Positions 1 through 11,607 of a stretch of DNA of 64,000 bases are shown here, piece after piece. The stretch spans positions 34,836,001 to 34,900,000 of the forward strand of contig NC_091667.1 in the NCBI RefSeq assembly GCF_042453785.1. Direction: 5' to 3'. How positions within the stretch are numbered: position 1 is the stretch's first letter; each line of letters begins with the position of its first letter. A program made the position numbers and the translations under genes. Under the pieces are notes generated by a model. The model worked only from the letters and a program-made list of their open reading frames with translations. It was not told where the DNA came from and did no database searches. This DNA is from Malus domestica (lineage: Eukaryota > Streptophyta > Magnoliopsida > Rosales > Rosaceae).

Positions 1-173
1 GTATGTGTGCCGGTTGTTTTTCCCAAGGTTTTAAAAAAACGTTAGGTGCTAGTCGGGTGGCGGGCTGGGTTCTAGTGCCTAGGCGGACTATACGGATTTA
101 AGTAATACATTATATAAATTAATTAAATTTACTACATAATATATATAAATAAACATTGATACTATGTTATCTA

Positions 174-174
<1 letters not shown>

Positions 175-208
<34 letters not shown>
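175..208. repeat. (AT)n microsatellite
   Basis: An uninterrupted AT dinucleotide run inside the first arm of the element at 25-998. A second run lies at about 360-383 in the duplicated arm. Both probably vary in length between individuals. Confidence 0.9.
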
Positions 209-211
<3 letters not shown>

Positions 212-358
212 TAAGTTGTATCATTTTGTAAGCCCATATTATAAGCCCAAGGTTCTAAAAAACGCTGGGCGGAGGGCTGGGGCCTAGCGCTTAGGTGGCT
301 AGGCGGACTAGACGGATTTAAGTAATACATTATATAAATTAATTAAATTTACTACATA

Positions 359-389
<31 letters not shown>

Positions 390-737
390 CATTGATACTA
401 TATTATTTAAAAAAAAATAAAGAATATATATAGGTATATATGTTAAATATGAGTATATATGTAAAGTTCCAAAGGTGTATCATTTTGTAAGCCCATATTG
501 TTGGGACTCTCAATAAAATAAAAGGTTGGCCCTCCAATCTTTTTTTAATTAATCCTTCACCGACTCAAACCTAACAAATGCTAGCTAAAGGGTTACTAAT
601 TGCTTAAAACCCTAACTAAAGTAGTCGCTCTCTCCAATTACAAACTATCTTCTACAACCTACCGCCGCACCCATCTCTGCAACCTTTTACAACCCGTCGC
701 CATCACCCATCCCTGCAATTGCACAAATCTCATCTAC

Positions 738-738
<1 letters not shown>

Positions 739-764
<26 letters not shown>
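739..764. repeat. (CT)n microsatellite
   Basis: A short CT dinucleotide run inside the non-autonomous element at 25-998. The ORF that crosses it shows no family resemblance and is not called. Confidence 0.85.
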
Positions 765-769
<5 letters not shown>

Positions 770-1006
770 ATTCGACTTCTCTTCTAGCAAACAGAGAGGC
801 AGACGACATGACTCGGGGAGACAAGAAGGTTGTGAGTCCGTGCCATAAGTTTTTTTCCCAGACCGCCTAGCGTCCGCCGAGCCTGCCTAGCCCGCCCAGG
901 CGGCCGCCTTACACTGCTTAATGTCCTTGCCGATTTAATGAACGATTTCGGGTAATTCACAGCAGAGCACTGCCGCCTAGACCGCGTTTTAGAACAACTT
1001 TTTCCA

Positions 1007-2100
1007 CGCAGTATGACGACGTAGTTTCATGGTTGGATGCATGGTGGTCCGATGACGGTCGTAGAATCGTAGGTTAACGTACGTACAATAAATTCAATGT
1101 ATATTCTATATAGGGAAAAGCTATGTATTCTTTCCCGTCCTATAAATTGAATGAATGTATACTCTATAAATTAGCAGCACCATTACTTGCCTTCATGCAG
1201 ATTGCTACATGACCAAAATAATTAAAGAAGATTGGCTTACCAAATTTCAAGGCTATAGCAAGAGGGGAATAGATCTTCTCTGGATCCCCTTCTATCCGTA
1301 TCCTGCATACCTCCCTACCGTCACTCACCTCCGCCTCCCACCCCAATTTCCACTGCATATTTCCCCGACCTTCAACCCCTCCCATTTTCTTCTCTGAAGT
1401 TCTGCTTCGTTGATCGCCGTTGGAGATGAAGACAAGGACGTTGAGGAGAAAGAGAAAGAGTGAGAAGTTGGAGAGGACGCGAGTGATCTCATCCTCACGA
1501 TTTTACGTGAACAACTGAGATAATTTGGTCCCCAAAATCTATATGAAAATGATCCGGAGAGGATCCTGTCCCATAGCAAGAGGGATAGACTTCTCTCTTT
1601 GACGGAGCAAAGAGAAATAAGTTGACTTCTCCACAAGAAACTGCTTTGAAGTTTCTTGCATCTTGGCATTTTCCTTTTTCGTAGTTTTGTTAGAGGGATG
1701 GACTTTTATTAAGACTTTTATCATTCTATAAATTATATCGGTAGAATCCTAACAGATACAATTTTGGCAAGCTAATCTCTAGTTTTGAAAATGTTATTAG
1801 AAGTCTAAAATAGCCTTTCTGCACTTGTTCCTCTCTCACTTTTTTTTTATCAGAAAAAACACATGATGACTTTTCGGAAATGCCAATAACAGCTCAGTTA
1901 TTATATACACAAAGCGTGAACAATTTTTTATTTGAAAAAAAAAGGGACATCATGAAGTGAGACCCCAACAATGGCTAAATTGGTATATAATCATAGATAT
2001 TATCCCTAATTATAATTAGTATCTCGCTCGTTCCATGTTACTTGTAAGAATAATACGTCGGGTTTTACCCAAGAATGCCCTAGCAAGGTCCTCCTAATTA
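1007..2100. other. Intergenic, no gene recognised
   Basis: Only short ORFs without recognisable domains occur here. Two stretches near 1258-1290 and 1545-1600 share gatcc/agagg wording in inverted sense and could be the ends of an old MITE, but no target duplication was found. I see no promoter or RNA gene with confidence. Confidence 0.5.
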
Positions 2101-2587
2101 GAAATGGCCCAATTAACTACGTTTGGGCTCAAAGCAACATGTTTGGGCTTCAACGACTACAATGATAATAGTAGCAATAATTTAAGCGCCAAACTCACTC
2201 CACCTTCCCACCTTCCCACCTTCCCACCTTCCACCCTGCTCAACCTGGACTGGAAAGCTGAATCGAACTCCCCTCCTTTGACTGTAACTTACAAATCCCA
2301 TCCGGTTCCTCTGCAATTCCGCAAGGTACAATCTTGCCTTCCCCCAATTCCTGAAATTTCAATTTCTGCAAACCCTAAATCCCTTTAAACCCTCTTTCCC
2401 TTCTTATTATTATGCTTCCAACTTGATACGAATTACCACATAAATACAATCATGAACTGAGTTTAAAGATTTCCTGATCACCCTTTTAGTTTTGGGCTAA
2501 ATGTAATGTAAAACTAATCAAAATTGAATTTTTTTGCAACTAAAAGTTTAATTCTTTGTAAAAAAATCGGTGAAAAATGCAACCTTT

Positions 2588-2640
2588 CAGTACCCCACTT
2601 AGTGGGATAAGGCTTTGTTGTTGTTGTTATTGTTGTTGTT
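2588..2640 (+). mobile_element. 5'-truncated RTE LINE 3' tail
   Basis: The stretch cccacttagtgggataaggc followed by gttgttgttgttattgttg matches the 3' terminus of the LINE at 38138-38957 (cttagtgggaaaaggctttg plus a GTT repeat). Only the last ~50 bases are present, as expected for strong 5' truncation during target-primed reverse transcription. It lies in what looks like a 5'-UTR intron of the WDR91-like gene. Confidence 0.65.
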
Positions 2641-2773
2641 TGAAGAACAGTGATAAGTAGTGAAAGATGCACTTTTTAGTATTTGTTATCTGATCCATGT
2701 GAGACATGGATGTATAATAACCTGGTATACAAGTTAAGGTGAATATATGTGTTTGTAGACATAGCTGGGGAAG

Positions 2774-5700
2774 ATGGAGAATATGCAGTATGCTGAGGAG
2801 CTTGTGAGGGAGTTTCTTGTGTTTAAAGGATTCACTAACACTTTGCAAGCTTTCGATTCTGAATTATCTACGGATATCAGTAAAGGGTTTCAAGTAGATA
2901 GGATAATGGAATTAATCTTCTCAGTGTATGTACCTAAGTTTCAGGCAGAAAAATTAGTTGGTCTGTTCAGTTTTTTCAAGCAGTGTCTCTCTTCATCATC
3001 CGAGACAGTACTTTTGACTACTCTTTCGAAACTGGAGGTGTCTATTCTACGCTACTACGTTGTTAATGCCATCCAGTCAGGGAGGAGGGACAAGGTTTTA
3101 GAGTTCTTTGGAATGATTGGGAATGATTTGTTGCAAAGGGGCCAGGATTGGACTGCATGGTTTGGTGGGTTTGTCTTTTTGTCTTTCTATTTTGATATAG
3201 TGATCTACTGTCTTTTGTTGATTTACCTTTTTATATGTGTGATGCAGCCATTCCTTATGTAAAGAAACCAAACTCTGATCCTGAGTTTCGTATATACTTT
3301 TCAAAGGAATGGTATGAGGCCTTGCGTTTATCTGTCAGAAATTTCTTTAGTGAGATCTTCAACGGTACTCATATCCTTCAGAATTTGGCTAATTTCATTT
3401 TTATATATGTTGTCTTTTGAGAGTGGGCTGTTCGTCGATCTTGGTACTTGTTGTCACATGGCGCCCAACTATGTAGGCTTTTGATATTATGATAATTTGA
3501 ATTTCTCAGCTACCATATGAAAACCAGTTTCGTTTATATCAACCTTGTTCTTATTTTTTTGAGTTTATATATTTCAAGTGAAGAGGTCGCACTTGGTGCG
3601 ATGGCAAGTGCCTTCGCCCATGAGCGGTAGGTCTTGGGTTCGAGACTTGGGAGCAGCCTCTCCATAAATGGGGGTAAGGCTAGCCGACATTCACCTCTCC
3701 CAGATCCTGCGTAAAGCGGGAGCCTTGTGCACTGGGTACGACCTTTTTTTTACATATTTCAAGTGAAAACCAGGTTAGTTTTACATTGATTTCTGCCCTT
3801 TAATTGCGCAATATGACTAAGTTTGAAGAAAATGCCCTTAACTAAACCACGCATACCAGCCCTTATGAAAATTAGTTCAGAAAAGACTACTGTCAACCAT
3901 CTGAAAAAAGACATCAAGCAACTCAAGCTCAAGTTATCAAAACTTCAGGCTTTGTTGGAGGAAAAAGATGGTCAATTATGCCAGTTAAGAAGGTGAAGTT
4001 TTTCATTGTTTCTTCCCTTTAGACTTGAGAGTATCACGTTTAAATAAGTTGTATAGACTTGGTGCAAGGGATCGTCAGTATTTTGAGACTATCATGTTTT
4101 TGTCTCTTCCTTATTCCTTTATTTTACTTTTGAAACTCTGTAGTTGTTCGTCAGTAACCGATGCAAGCACTGAACGAACCATGAGTTCATCAAGTGTAGT
4201 GCATGAGGAAAATCGTCTTATATCTAAGGATACTCAGGAAACTTGCCCTCCTGATACTTTTCAAATAAGGGGAGCAGAGGTGGATCCAGATTGGGTTGTT
4301 GCTGGACACATGGGAAACAGACCAGAGTTTAACATATCTAAGTCTGATCCTAATTTAAGTTCTCAATCAACTCCTCGCGTGAGAGATGGTGGAACTGCTG
4401 ATAGTATTCAGCTATACGAGGATGACCCCTATAATGGTAAGTAACTTCTGTACTGAATTATTTTCCCTTTGTGTTGTGGGGACAGTGCAGTAGCTGTTAC
4501 GGAGATTATCTGTTTAGTAACTATGGAATGTGATTACAGAAAATGGCAGGGAAAGCCATTTAGAAGACTTCACTGAATTTAAGGTTGACTTCCAGGTAAA
4601 CTGCTTCTAAGGCATGATTGGTTTGTGATGCTACAAGCTCATATTCAATTCGTTGCGCTTTAGTATTTTTGTAGCTCCTTGTTTTCTGATAACTTTTTTT
4701 CAGCTTCAGTTGTTTATGTTTTATCGGAGACTCCATAACTTTCGAATCATCATTGTTTATAGGAGACATTTTTGGGCCACACAAGTCCAATCAGTCGCTG
4801 CCGCTTTTCTGCATCTGGAAATAATATAGCCAGCGCATCTGAAGATGGAACAGTAAGGTATTAGTTCTATAGTTAGTAGTTACGAAAGTGCTACATTTAT
4901 TGCTCAACTCCTTGACTATTGGCTGATTTCTCAACTCTTTGACCATCGGCTGATTTCAAATCGTAATCTGTATTTGTTCATTAAATAGGATATGGACCTA
5001 TGACTCGTCAACTCCGGCATCTAGAAATGCAACCATTTATTGTGGAGCCAAGATTATGTCACTTGACTGGGAGTGCAAATCTGACCGATTGGTATGCATG
5101 CAGATTAGATTTTCAAAATGCACTTAGATATTGCTTGGCATTGGAATCTTAACCTGATTATTTGACAGTGGAATATCTAGTTTAAGTGTTTTTGTTCTTT
5201 TGACAAAAGCTTCTGATAGGCACTGCTAATGGAGGCATTAAAGCATGGAATGTCGATGCAAAGAGAGTTGTCTGTGATCTTAGCACGAGTGAAGAATTTC
5301 CAAGGTTCTTCCTGATATTACTCGTACTATTGTGTACTTCTTGGCTCTGTTATTTACCCTTTTTTTCCCTTGCTACAGTATCCTGGATATAAAGTGCAGC
5401 CCTGTAGAGCCAATTTTTGTTACTGCAGCAGCATCCAAGGGGTACATTCTTTCTGTAATCTTATCATATTTTCATACTAGACTCCGTGTTTGACCAAAAA
5501 TTTTCCCCTATTGTAACAGCTCTATTCAACTGAAGTATGATACGAGCACTTTGCTTGAAATGATTATAATTTAAACATGAAACCATTCCTTTTACCATTA
5601 CGTATATGCATATATGCTCATGTGTGTTTTTGTGTGTTTGGGGATTAAATTCTCATGAATGTCAGAATTATGACTTTTATTGTATTTGTAGGCACGGATC

Positions 5701-7020
5701 AAGTTATGTTGATAGTATGGGGTTCGCTTCATTAACTGTGTGGAATATGAAGACGTGGAAGGCTATGGTATATGCTTTCTTTGTACCAGAAGATCATTTA
5801 TGCATGCTATAGCAACTTATATTCTTAAGCCTTTCATTTCCGACACTTGTAAGTTTAGTGCTTAACCTTTTGGGTTTCGTGAAGACAGTTCTTCCTCTTG
5901 GTAAAGATCCACCTGCAATAACATCCCTTAGTTTCAATCACAATGGGAAAGTTTTAGTGGCCGCTGCAACTGATGGAATGATTCACATGTTTGGTATCCA
6001 CACATATTTTTGAACACTTTTGCATTTCTTGTGTTATTTATTTTTATTTTTCCAAGGTGGTTAAATTTTTGCCCTCAACAAAGGCATTTTAGCTGTGTGT
6101 TTAATCCCTCGTCTTAATAGAATCATAAACTGGTGCCCCCTTCTGCATAGCTTAGCTTGCCTGCATATGTACACATACTCATACAAATACGAACACCTTA
6201 ACAAGCCAAAGATATGTCTGCCTATCTACAAATAACCGGGTGGCCTGCACATGACTCTGCTATAAGCTCCATTCTTTTCGGCCCTGATGAGACAAGTATT
6301 TTCAGTTTGGGAGTAGATGGAAAGGCAAGTGCTTTACATTCATTTTTGCATGAAGTTTGATTAGAGCATTTAAAATTTGCCCCCTCGTTATTACTTGAAC
6401 TACAGCTGGTCTTATAATTTTGTCCTCTCAAAAGTATTTGCCTAACAGAACTGTTTTTGCGCTGTCAGGTGTTTGAATGGAGCTTGCAAAACCAAGGTCA
6501 AATCCTATGGTCAAGAAACTGTACCAGGTACTTTTTCTTTGGCATCCCATATTATTAATAGATATTAGTTACACTGCAGTCTTGTCAAACAAAACTATTT
6601 CTCCATACACCTGATTAACTAGCGCTGCTCTCTTCCATTCCGTAGGTTCTGTGACCCTGAGAGCTCAAAAAGTTGCAGACATGAAATGGCTTTAGATGCT
6701 ACCGGGAGGAGACTATTGGTAACATCCGGTTCCGTAAGAGCGCCCATATACCAGGTTGTTCTCTCTTCTCCATGCGTTTGTGTGAGTGGCTTCATTATGT
6801 ATAGGGTTTCCCTGATTGCGGTGTTTTGAATATCTATGTGATGCATTGCGTTGATACAAATTTTTGTTTTGTTAACTTGGTTCAGGTTCGGGGTCATGTG
6901 AATGGGTTGAGCCCTCTCCCACACAGTGCTGCTATAACTACTGTAGATTGGCACCCGACTTTACCCATCTTCTTAACAGGATCGGCTGATAACTCTGTCC
7001 TGGTAACATCTATGTCATAA
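2774..7020 (+). CDS. WDR91-like WD40-repeat protein, 15 coding exons
   Basis: Likely orthologue of WD repeat-containing protein 91, which in animals acts on endosomes to restrain PI3-kinase activity during early-to-late conversion; the plant role is inferred. Proposed exons: 2774-3164, 3248-3364, 3881-3992, 4144-4436, 4540-4595, 4763-4857, 4989-5091, 5210-5304, 5379-5441, 5692-5767, 5885-5993, 6212-6324, 6469-6527, 6646-6754 and 6886-7020. They sum to 1,926 nt (641 aa) with phases agreeing throughout. The N-terminus (ELVREFLVFKGFTNTL) is a LisH-like segment. A coiled coil follows (VNHLKKDIKQLKLKLSKLQ), then about seven WD repeats from GHTSPISRCRFSASG to VDWHPTLPIFLTGSADNSV. The intron after 6324 uses a GC donor. 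A 5'-UTR intron probably ends at the gtag just before 2760. The gene converges on the receptor-like gene at 7346. Confidence 0.85.
3583..3753 (+). mobile_element. tRNA-derived SINE in a WDR91-like intron
   Basis: An RNA polymerase III A-box-like stretch (ggtgcgatggcaagtg) and a B-box (gggttcgaga) lie in the head, and the tail ends in a T run after gggtacgacc. Perfect 14-bp direct repeats atatttcaagtgaa flank it at 3569-3582 and 3754-3767, so it arrived by LINE-assisted retrotransposition. The wording resembles the widespread plant Au-type SINEs. The perfect duplication suggests a fairly young insertion. Confidence 0.88.
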
Positions 7021-7345
7021 ATGTTTGACTTTTATCTCCGTGTTCTTGGTGTGCCTGACGTTGGATGAAGTTCACTTCCGGTGTGTTTGAACTGGTTTCG
7101 TTCTGGCTTTCATCTGAGCAATGTGTCTTGTATTAGTGTGTAGGTGTAAATCATTGAACAGTTTTTATAGAGCATAGCCCTTGAGACAAACAAGCATCAT
7201 AGTTGATGACATTTTATTACAAATCGGAAAATACAACTGAATGAATCTGTATAAGTTCGGAAGTATATAACAGATTAGGAGAGTAGAGCTTTACCGTTTA
7301 CCTTTGAAATCTCCCCTACAGCTTTTCCTTCACAGGCAACGGTCG

Positions 7346-10240
7346 TCACATAATCCGATCTTTGATATCATCCAAGAACCGGAAATAGGCATATCGCCAA
7401 GTTGTCTTGAGAACTAAAGTACCACAGACACTCCAGAATCCTATGACGAAACCAAGCACCAAGCTGACATAAAATCCTAAGCTTATGAAACCATCATCAT
7501 CTTGTTTGGTCTTGTCACTTCCACTGCCATTAGGGACTGCAGGATCTTCAGTTGTTGCATCTCCCGGGCATTCTGGTGTGAGCGGTTGCCCGCAAAGTCC
7601 AAGATTTCCCGTAAATGCAGAAGCATCAAAGGTTTGAAGTTGAGTGCTTAGCGGAATCCTTCCTGTTAAGTTGTTGTATGACAAGTCCAAGACACTAAGA
7701 TAATGTAAGCTGGAAAAGCTCGAAGGAATGCTACCAGATATCTGGTTTCGTGACAAATCGAGCGATTCTAACATCTCCAACTGGCCAAATTTGTTAGGAA
7801 GCACCCCAGTGAAACTGTTTCTTGAAAGGTTCAGAGAAATCAACTTCATCAAACTTGTTACACTTTCTGGAATGTCTCCATTTAAGTTGTTGCTTGAAAT
7901 GTCAATGCTTCTCAAACGCTTAAGATTTTCGCCGAACTCAATCTCTATTCCTTTCCAAATCAGTTGCACAAACCCAACAATAATGTTGTCCTCAACCTCG
8001 GGGGACATAGAAGACAAAGCTGTTATGTTAGGGAGGCAAAATGGTAAGGCCCCAGATATATTGTTCTTGGAGAAGTCCAAAACATGAAGGGCAGGAAGAC
8101 TGCATAGGCTTAAGGGTATGCTTCCATAAAACTCGTTTGACCTTAAGCGAAGAACCAGCAACTTTGTTAGGCTCGGGCCTATCCATGTCGGTATCTCTCC
8201 AGATAGTTTATTGGCACCGAGATCAACAACCCTTAACTCTGTACAGTTCTCCAAAGATGGCAATTCTCCAGAAAGGTTGTTGTCATGTAAGCGTAACAAT
8301 GCAGCATTCTTTAAGTAGCCTAATGAGCTTGGAATTTTTCCGAAGAAATTGTTCTTAGCCATGTTCAAAGAGAACAATCCTTGAAACTGCATCCAACAAC
8401 TAGGAAGTTCGCCGGATAGCTGGTTCTCGGAAAGGTCTAGATTAAACAAGTTTGGAGTTTCTGTTTCACAAAAGGAAGATAAGGGTCCCGAAAGCATGTT
8501 TTTGGAGAGAAGCAAGATGGCTACACTTGAAGGAAATGGCGGAAGTGGACCGTCCAAGCGATTAGATGACAAGTCAAGTGAAAAAAAGGTGCTGTTTTTT
8601 GTTGATAGATTTGGCAACTTTCCATGGATTTGGTTCATCGATAGGTTTAACTCGAATAAGCTGGAAGACAGGTCCCAAAACTTATCAGGTATAGAATCCG
8701 AAATCTCAGCATCAGACATGTAAAGTGAAGTAAGTTTTGTCTGAGTTTGAATCCATTTCGGAAAAGCAGGGCCAACCTTGCAGGAGTCCAATCCTAGTGA
8801 TTTGATTTGGAAAGGCGGAGTCCAATCCGAGCTCAAGTTGAAAGACAAAGGATTATGAGAAAAATCCAAAGAGTTTAAACGCGAGAGATTGGAGAAGTGT
8901 ACTTCAGTTACGACACCATTCAAAGAATTCCAAGAAAGATCCAAATCTTCGAGGCTGGAAAGTTGTCCGATACTCTCTGGTATAGATCCGTTGAGCTGAT
9001 TTTTGGAGATAAATAACTGCCTTAACAACGAAAGACCTGTAAAATCAGGCAGTGATCCGGTGAACTGGTTTAGAACTAGGCTCAAGGATCTTAGCTGGGA
9101 GAGTGGCTGAAAACTTTCTGGAAGAGATCCACTTACATTGGTGCCATCAATGTACAATTCTTTCAAGGATGAAAATCTTGTAAGGTTATCAGGAAATGAA
9201 CCCGAAAATAGGTTCCCACTCAAGGACAAGGACTCGAGGGTGTCTTGAGCACAAGACAAGTTTTCGACAGAGTCTTCAAGTCTGTCAGAAAGTTTGTTTT
9301 CCAGTAAATTCAACAACTCTAAGTTGCAAAGGTTTCGAAAGGACTTTGGTATCCTGCCTTCAAGTTTGTTATACGAGAGATCAAGAGACACGAGAGAAAC
9401 CATGTTTGCAAAAACATCTGGGAAGGGACCTTGCAACTGATCACCAGCTAAACCAATGTGAACAAGGTTGGTGCTAACATTGGCCATCCAATAAAATATC
9501 GAAAGATTAAGAAAATTATACGAGAGTTCAAGGACTTCAAGAGAGTTAGAAGAATTGACAAAAGAAAGCGAACTCAGTTCGACATTGGGAAGATTACATG
9601 AAGATAGCTGAAGCTCAACAAGTGAAGGGAGTTTGCTTATAGACTCTGGCCAATTTACAACCTCGGAAAAATTAAGACCCGACATGTTCAAGTACCTCAA
9701 AGAAGAAAGATGAGATAACCACTCGAGATTTTCAAATGTGACAAAGTTCCATGCAAGATCAAGAGCATACAAACTAGAGAGGTTTCCGAGTTGGGGAGGA
9801 ATTGGTCCGCTAAGACTAGCACCTGCCAGTTTGAGGTGCTTCAACCGGCTTAAAGAACCGATGAACTTGGGAATTTTTCCTTTGAAATTATTGAAACTGA
9901 GGTCCAAGTAAGTTAGATACGGCAATTCAAGTAGAGAAGGAGCAATGACACCACTCAAAGGAGTTTCAACATTATAAACATCAGAAGAGTTATAGTAAAG
10001 ATCTAGTGTGACGACATGACCTGTTTCGTTGCTGCAAGTGATTCCTCTCCACTCGCAACAATCTTTGCCGGTTTCCCAAGAGGCAAGAACATTGGACTCA
10101 TCGACGAGGCCTTGTTTGAACTGAAGCAGAGCGGTTTTTTCTGTTTGTAAGCACCTGATGTTGGAACTGATTCCGGCACTCAAACAACAATTGACAGATG
10201 TAAGCACAAACAAGACAGAATATATGACTTTGAACAACAT
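7346..10240 (-). CDS. LRR receptor-like protein (RLP, EIX2/Cf type), 964 aa
   Basis: A cell-surface receptor-like protein without a kinase. It probably recognises a microbial or developmental ligand and signals through a partner such as SOBIR1/BAK1, as known for Cf-type RLPs. It is a single uninterrupted exon. A hydrophobic signal peptide spans about residues 1-22. The N-terminal cap follows, with paired cysteines (CLQTEKTALLQFKQGL ... DCCEWRGITCS) at about 30-75. Roughly 28 extracellular LRRs of the LxxLxxLDLSxNxLxGxIP type run to about residue 880, with many N-x-S/T sites. Then come a Cys pair (GLCGQPLTPEC), an acidic juxtamembrane stretch, one membrane span (FYVSLVLGFVIGFWSVCGTL) and a ~20-residue tail. 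The length suits the family. The specific ligand cannot be read from sequence. Confidence 0.93.
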   Translation of the reverse strand: MLFKVIYSVLFVLTSVNCCLSAGISSNIRCLQTEKTALLQFKQGLVDESNVLASWETGKDCCEWRGITCSNETGHVVTLDLYYNSSDVYNVETPLSGVIAPSLLELPYLTYLDLSFNNFKGKIPKFIGSLSRLKHLKLAGASLSGPIPPQLGNLSSLYALDLAWNFVTFENLEWLSHLSSLRYLNMSGLNFSEVVNWPESISKLPSLVELQLSSCNLPNVELSSLSFVNSSNSLEVLELSYNFLNLSIFYWMANVSTNLVHIGLAGDQLQGPFPDVFANMVSLVSLDLSYNKLEGRIPKSFRNLCNLELLNLLENKLSDRLEDSVENLSCAQDTLESLSLSGNLFSGSFPDNLTRFSSLKELYIDGTNVSGSLPESFQPLSQLRSLSLVLNQFTGSLPDFTGLSLLRQLFISKNQLNGSIPESIGQLSSLEDLDLSWNSLNGVVTEVHFSNLSRLNSLDFSHNPLSFNLSSDWTPPFQIKSLGLDSCKVGPAFPKWIQTQTKLTSLYMSDAEISDSIPDKFWDLSSSLFELNLSMNQIHGKLPNLSTKNSTFFSLDLSSNRLDGPLPPFPSSVAILLLSKNMLSGPLSSFCETETPNLFNLDLSENQLSGELPSCWMQFQGLFSLNMAKNNFFGKIPSSLGYLKNAALLRLHDNNLSGELPSLENCTELRVVDLGANKLSGEIPTWIGPSLTKLLVLRLRSNEFYGSIPLSLCSLPALHVLDFSKNNISGALPFCLPNITALSSMSPEVEDNIIVGFVQLIWKGIEIEFGENLKRLRSIDISSNNLNGDIPESVTSLMKLISLNLSRNSFTGVLPNKFGQLEMLESLDLSRNQISGSIPSSFSSLHYLSVLDLSYNNLTGRIPLSTQLQTFDASAFTGNLGLCGQPLTPECPGDATTEDPAVPNGSGSDKTKQDDDGFISLGFYVSLVLGFVIGFWSVCGTLVLKTTWRYAYFRFLDDIKDRIM

Positions 10241-11023
10241 GGTATGTGAATTTGGGAGTGAAAAGCAAGAGATGTTGCTTTAAAGATTGATCATTTGCAG
10301 TGCGTGAATGGTTTCATATCAACACGGAATGTGATGGGCGGAGGTGAAAGGGATGTTGTTAACTTTAATACATTTTGCTAACAAAACGGAACCGAAAGTC
10401 ATTGTGTTCATTTGATATAATATATGTCTATGACCATTTGTTTGTTCTTAAGCTTTCTATGGGTGGCAAAGTCAAAAGTAAACGCCAATATAATATTTAT
10501 AAATCAATAGAAAAAAATGGGGATTTCATTTTTTTTAAAGGACCAACTTGTGGCAGAGCCATGTTGATCTACTTTTTTGGGGTTGAAAGGACTCACAAAA
10601 GTATTTTAGCCTTATCTAACCATCATTGCATGATTCAACATGGCCACGAATCAGACCTAGGACTAGCTATATGAAGATGGGAATTTAATTGGAATAATAA
10701 GGTGGATTGAGGTGTTTTGTCCCACCTTTTAGGATGCTACCCCGAGTGGCATCTAAAGGTCTGATTGTCCGGAGGTAACCTTCCCCGTCCACACCAATCC
10801 CTTACAGAATGTATGTTTAAGAAAAATGGATGATTTCACCACTTCAATAAGCTCGGTGAAACTGATCACACTGCCATACTATAATAAAAGAACGACTCCA
10901 ATCCAATAAGGTTCTTCGCTTTGTGAGGATCGGGAATACGTTTATCGTACACAGTCTTACCGGCGCTCATTAGGTGTAGCCCAAGTTTTATAAATCAAAT
11001 GAAAGAGGAATGCTAAAGCACTC
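10241..11023. other. Intergenic upstream of the receptor-like gene
   Basis: This should contain the promoter of the minus-strand receptor-like gene. I see no clear TATA box and no other gene. ORFs here lack recognisable domains. Confidence 0.5.
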
Positions 11024-11607
11024 TAGAATATAAGATTCTAAAAGACGTTAGGTGCTAGTCGGGGTCTAGGCAGACACATAGGCGGACTAGACGGATTTAA
11101 GTAAATCTATTATATTTCGTGTAAATAAGTACTTGTTTATACTTAAAAAATATATAATTTCATCATAAATTATAAAATAGAATGACATATATATATATAT
11201 ATATATATTATAAAGTATTGGAACATAATGAAAATATGGAAAACAAACATATAATGTGCGTTCATTTAAGTATTCAACAAGTTTCTTACAATTTATTGAA
11301 AAAAATAAAATGTAAATGGAAGTTATCTATTTTCTGTCTAAGTAAGTCGCAACCTAGAGTGTCTAGGCGGGTCTGGATGGGCTAGACAGGTGTTTAGACG
11401 ATCTAGGCGGCAGGGACGAAGCCAGAGATTTGTGTGAATGGGGGCATCCTCAAACAACAAAGTCATAATTAAAAACCTCAAGAATTTACTAAACACAATA
11501 CTTATATATTAATCCAAAAAGTTTTTCATACAACAGTCCCTTACAATATCCCTCGACGCGTTTTCATGTTCTGAAAGCGTTGCATGACAACATCATTACC
11601 AATACCA

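Larger units (their letters stand above)
25..998. mobile_element. Non-autonomous hAT-like element (ctaggcgg family), copy 1
   Basis: No transposase is visible. The left end reads aaggttttaaaaaaacg and the right end, reverse-complemented, gttgttctaaaacgcgg, giving short imperfect terminal inverted repeats. The flanks 17-24 (tttttccc) and 999-1006 (tttttcca) match at 7 of 8 bases, which fits the 8-bp target duplication of hAT elements. Subterminal zones are rich in ctaggcgg and gcctag motifs on both strands. The left end is internally duplicated: about 27-243 is repeated at about 248-500, each with an AT microsatellite. The same family recurs at 11032-14972. Assignment to hAT rests on target-site length and ends only. 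Confidence 0.6.

Noticed and set aside
7728-9477. Several plus-strand ORFs of 75-119 codons
   Set aside because: They lie antisense to the LRR receptor-like gene and show no domain; they arise from the LRR codon pattern.
10910-10985. Possible SINE tail (gctttgtgaggatcgggaat)
   Set aside because: Vague similarity only; no Pol III boxes, T tail or flanking duplications.
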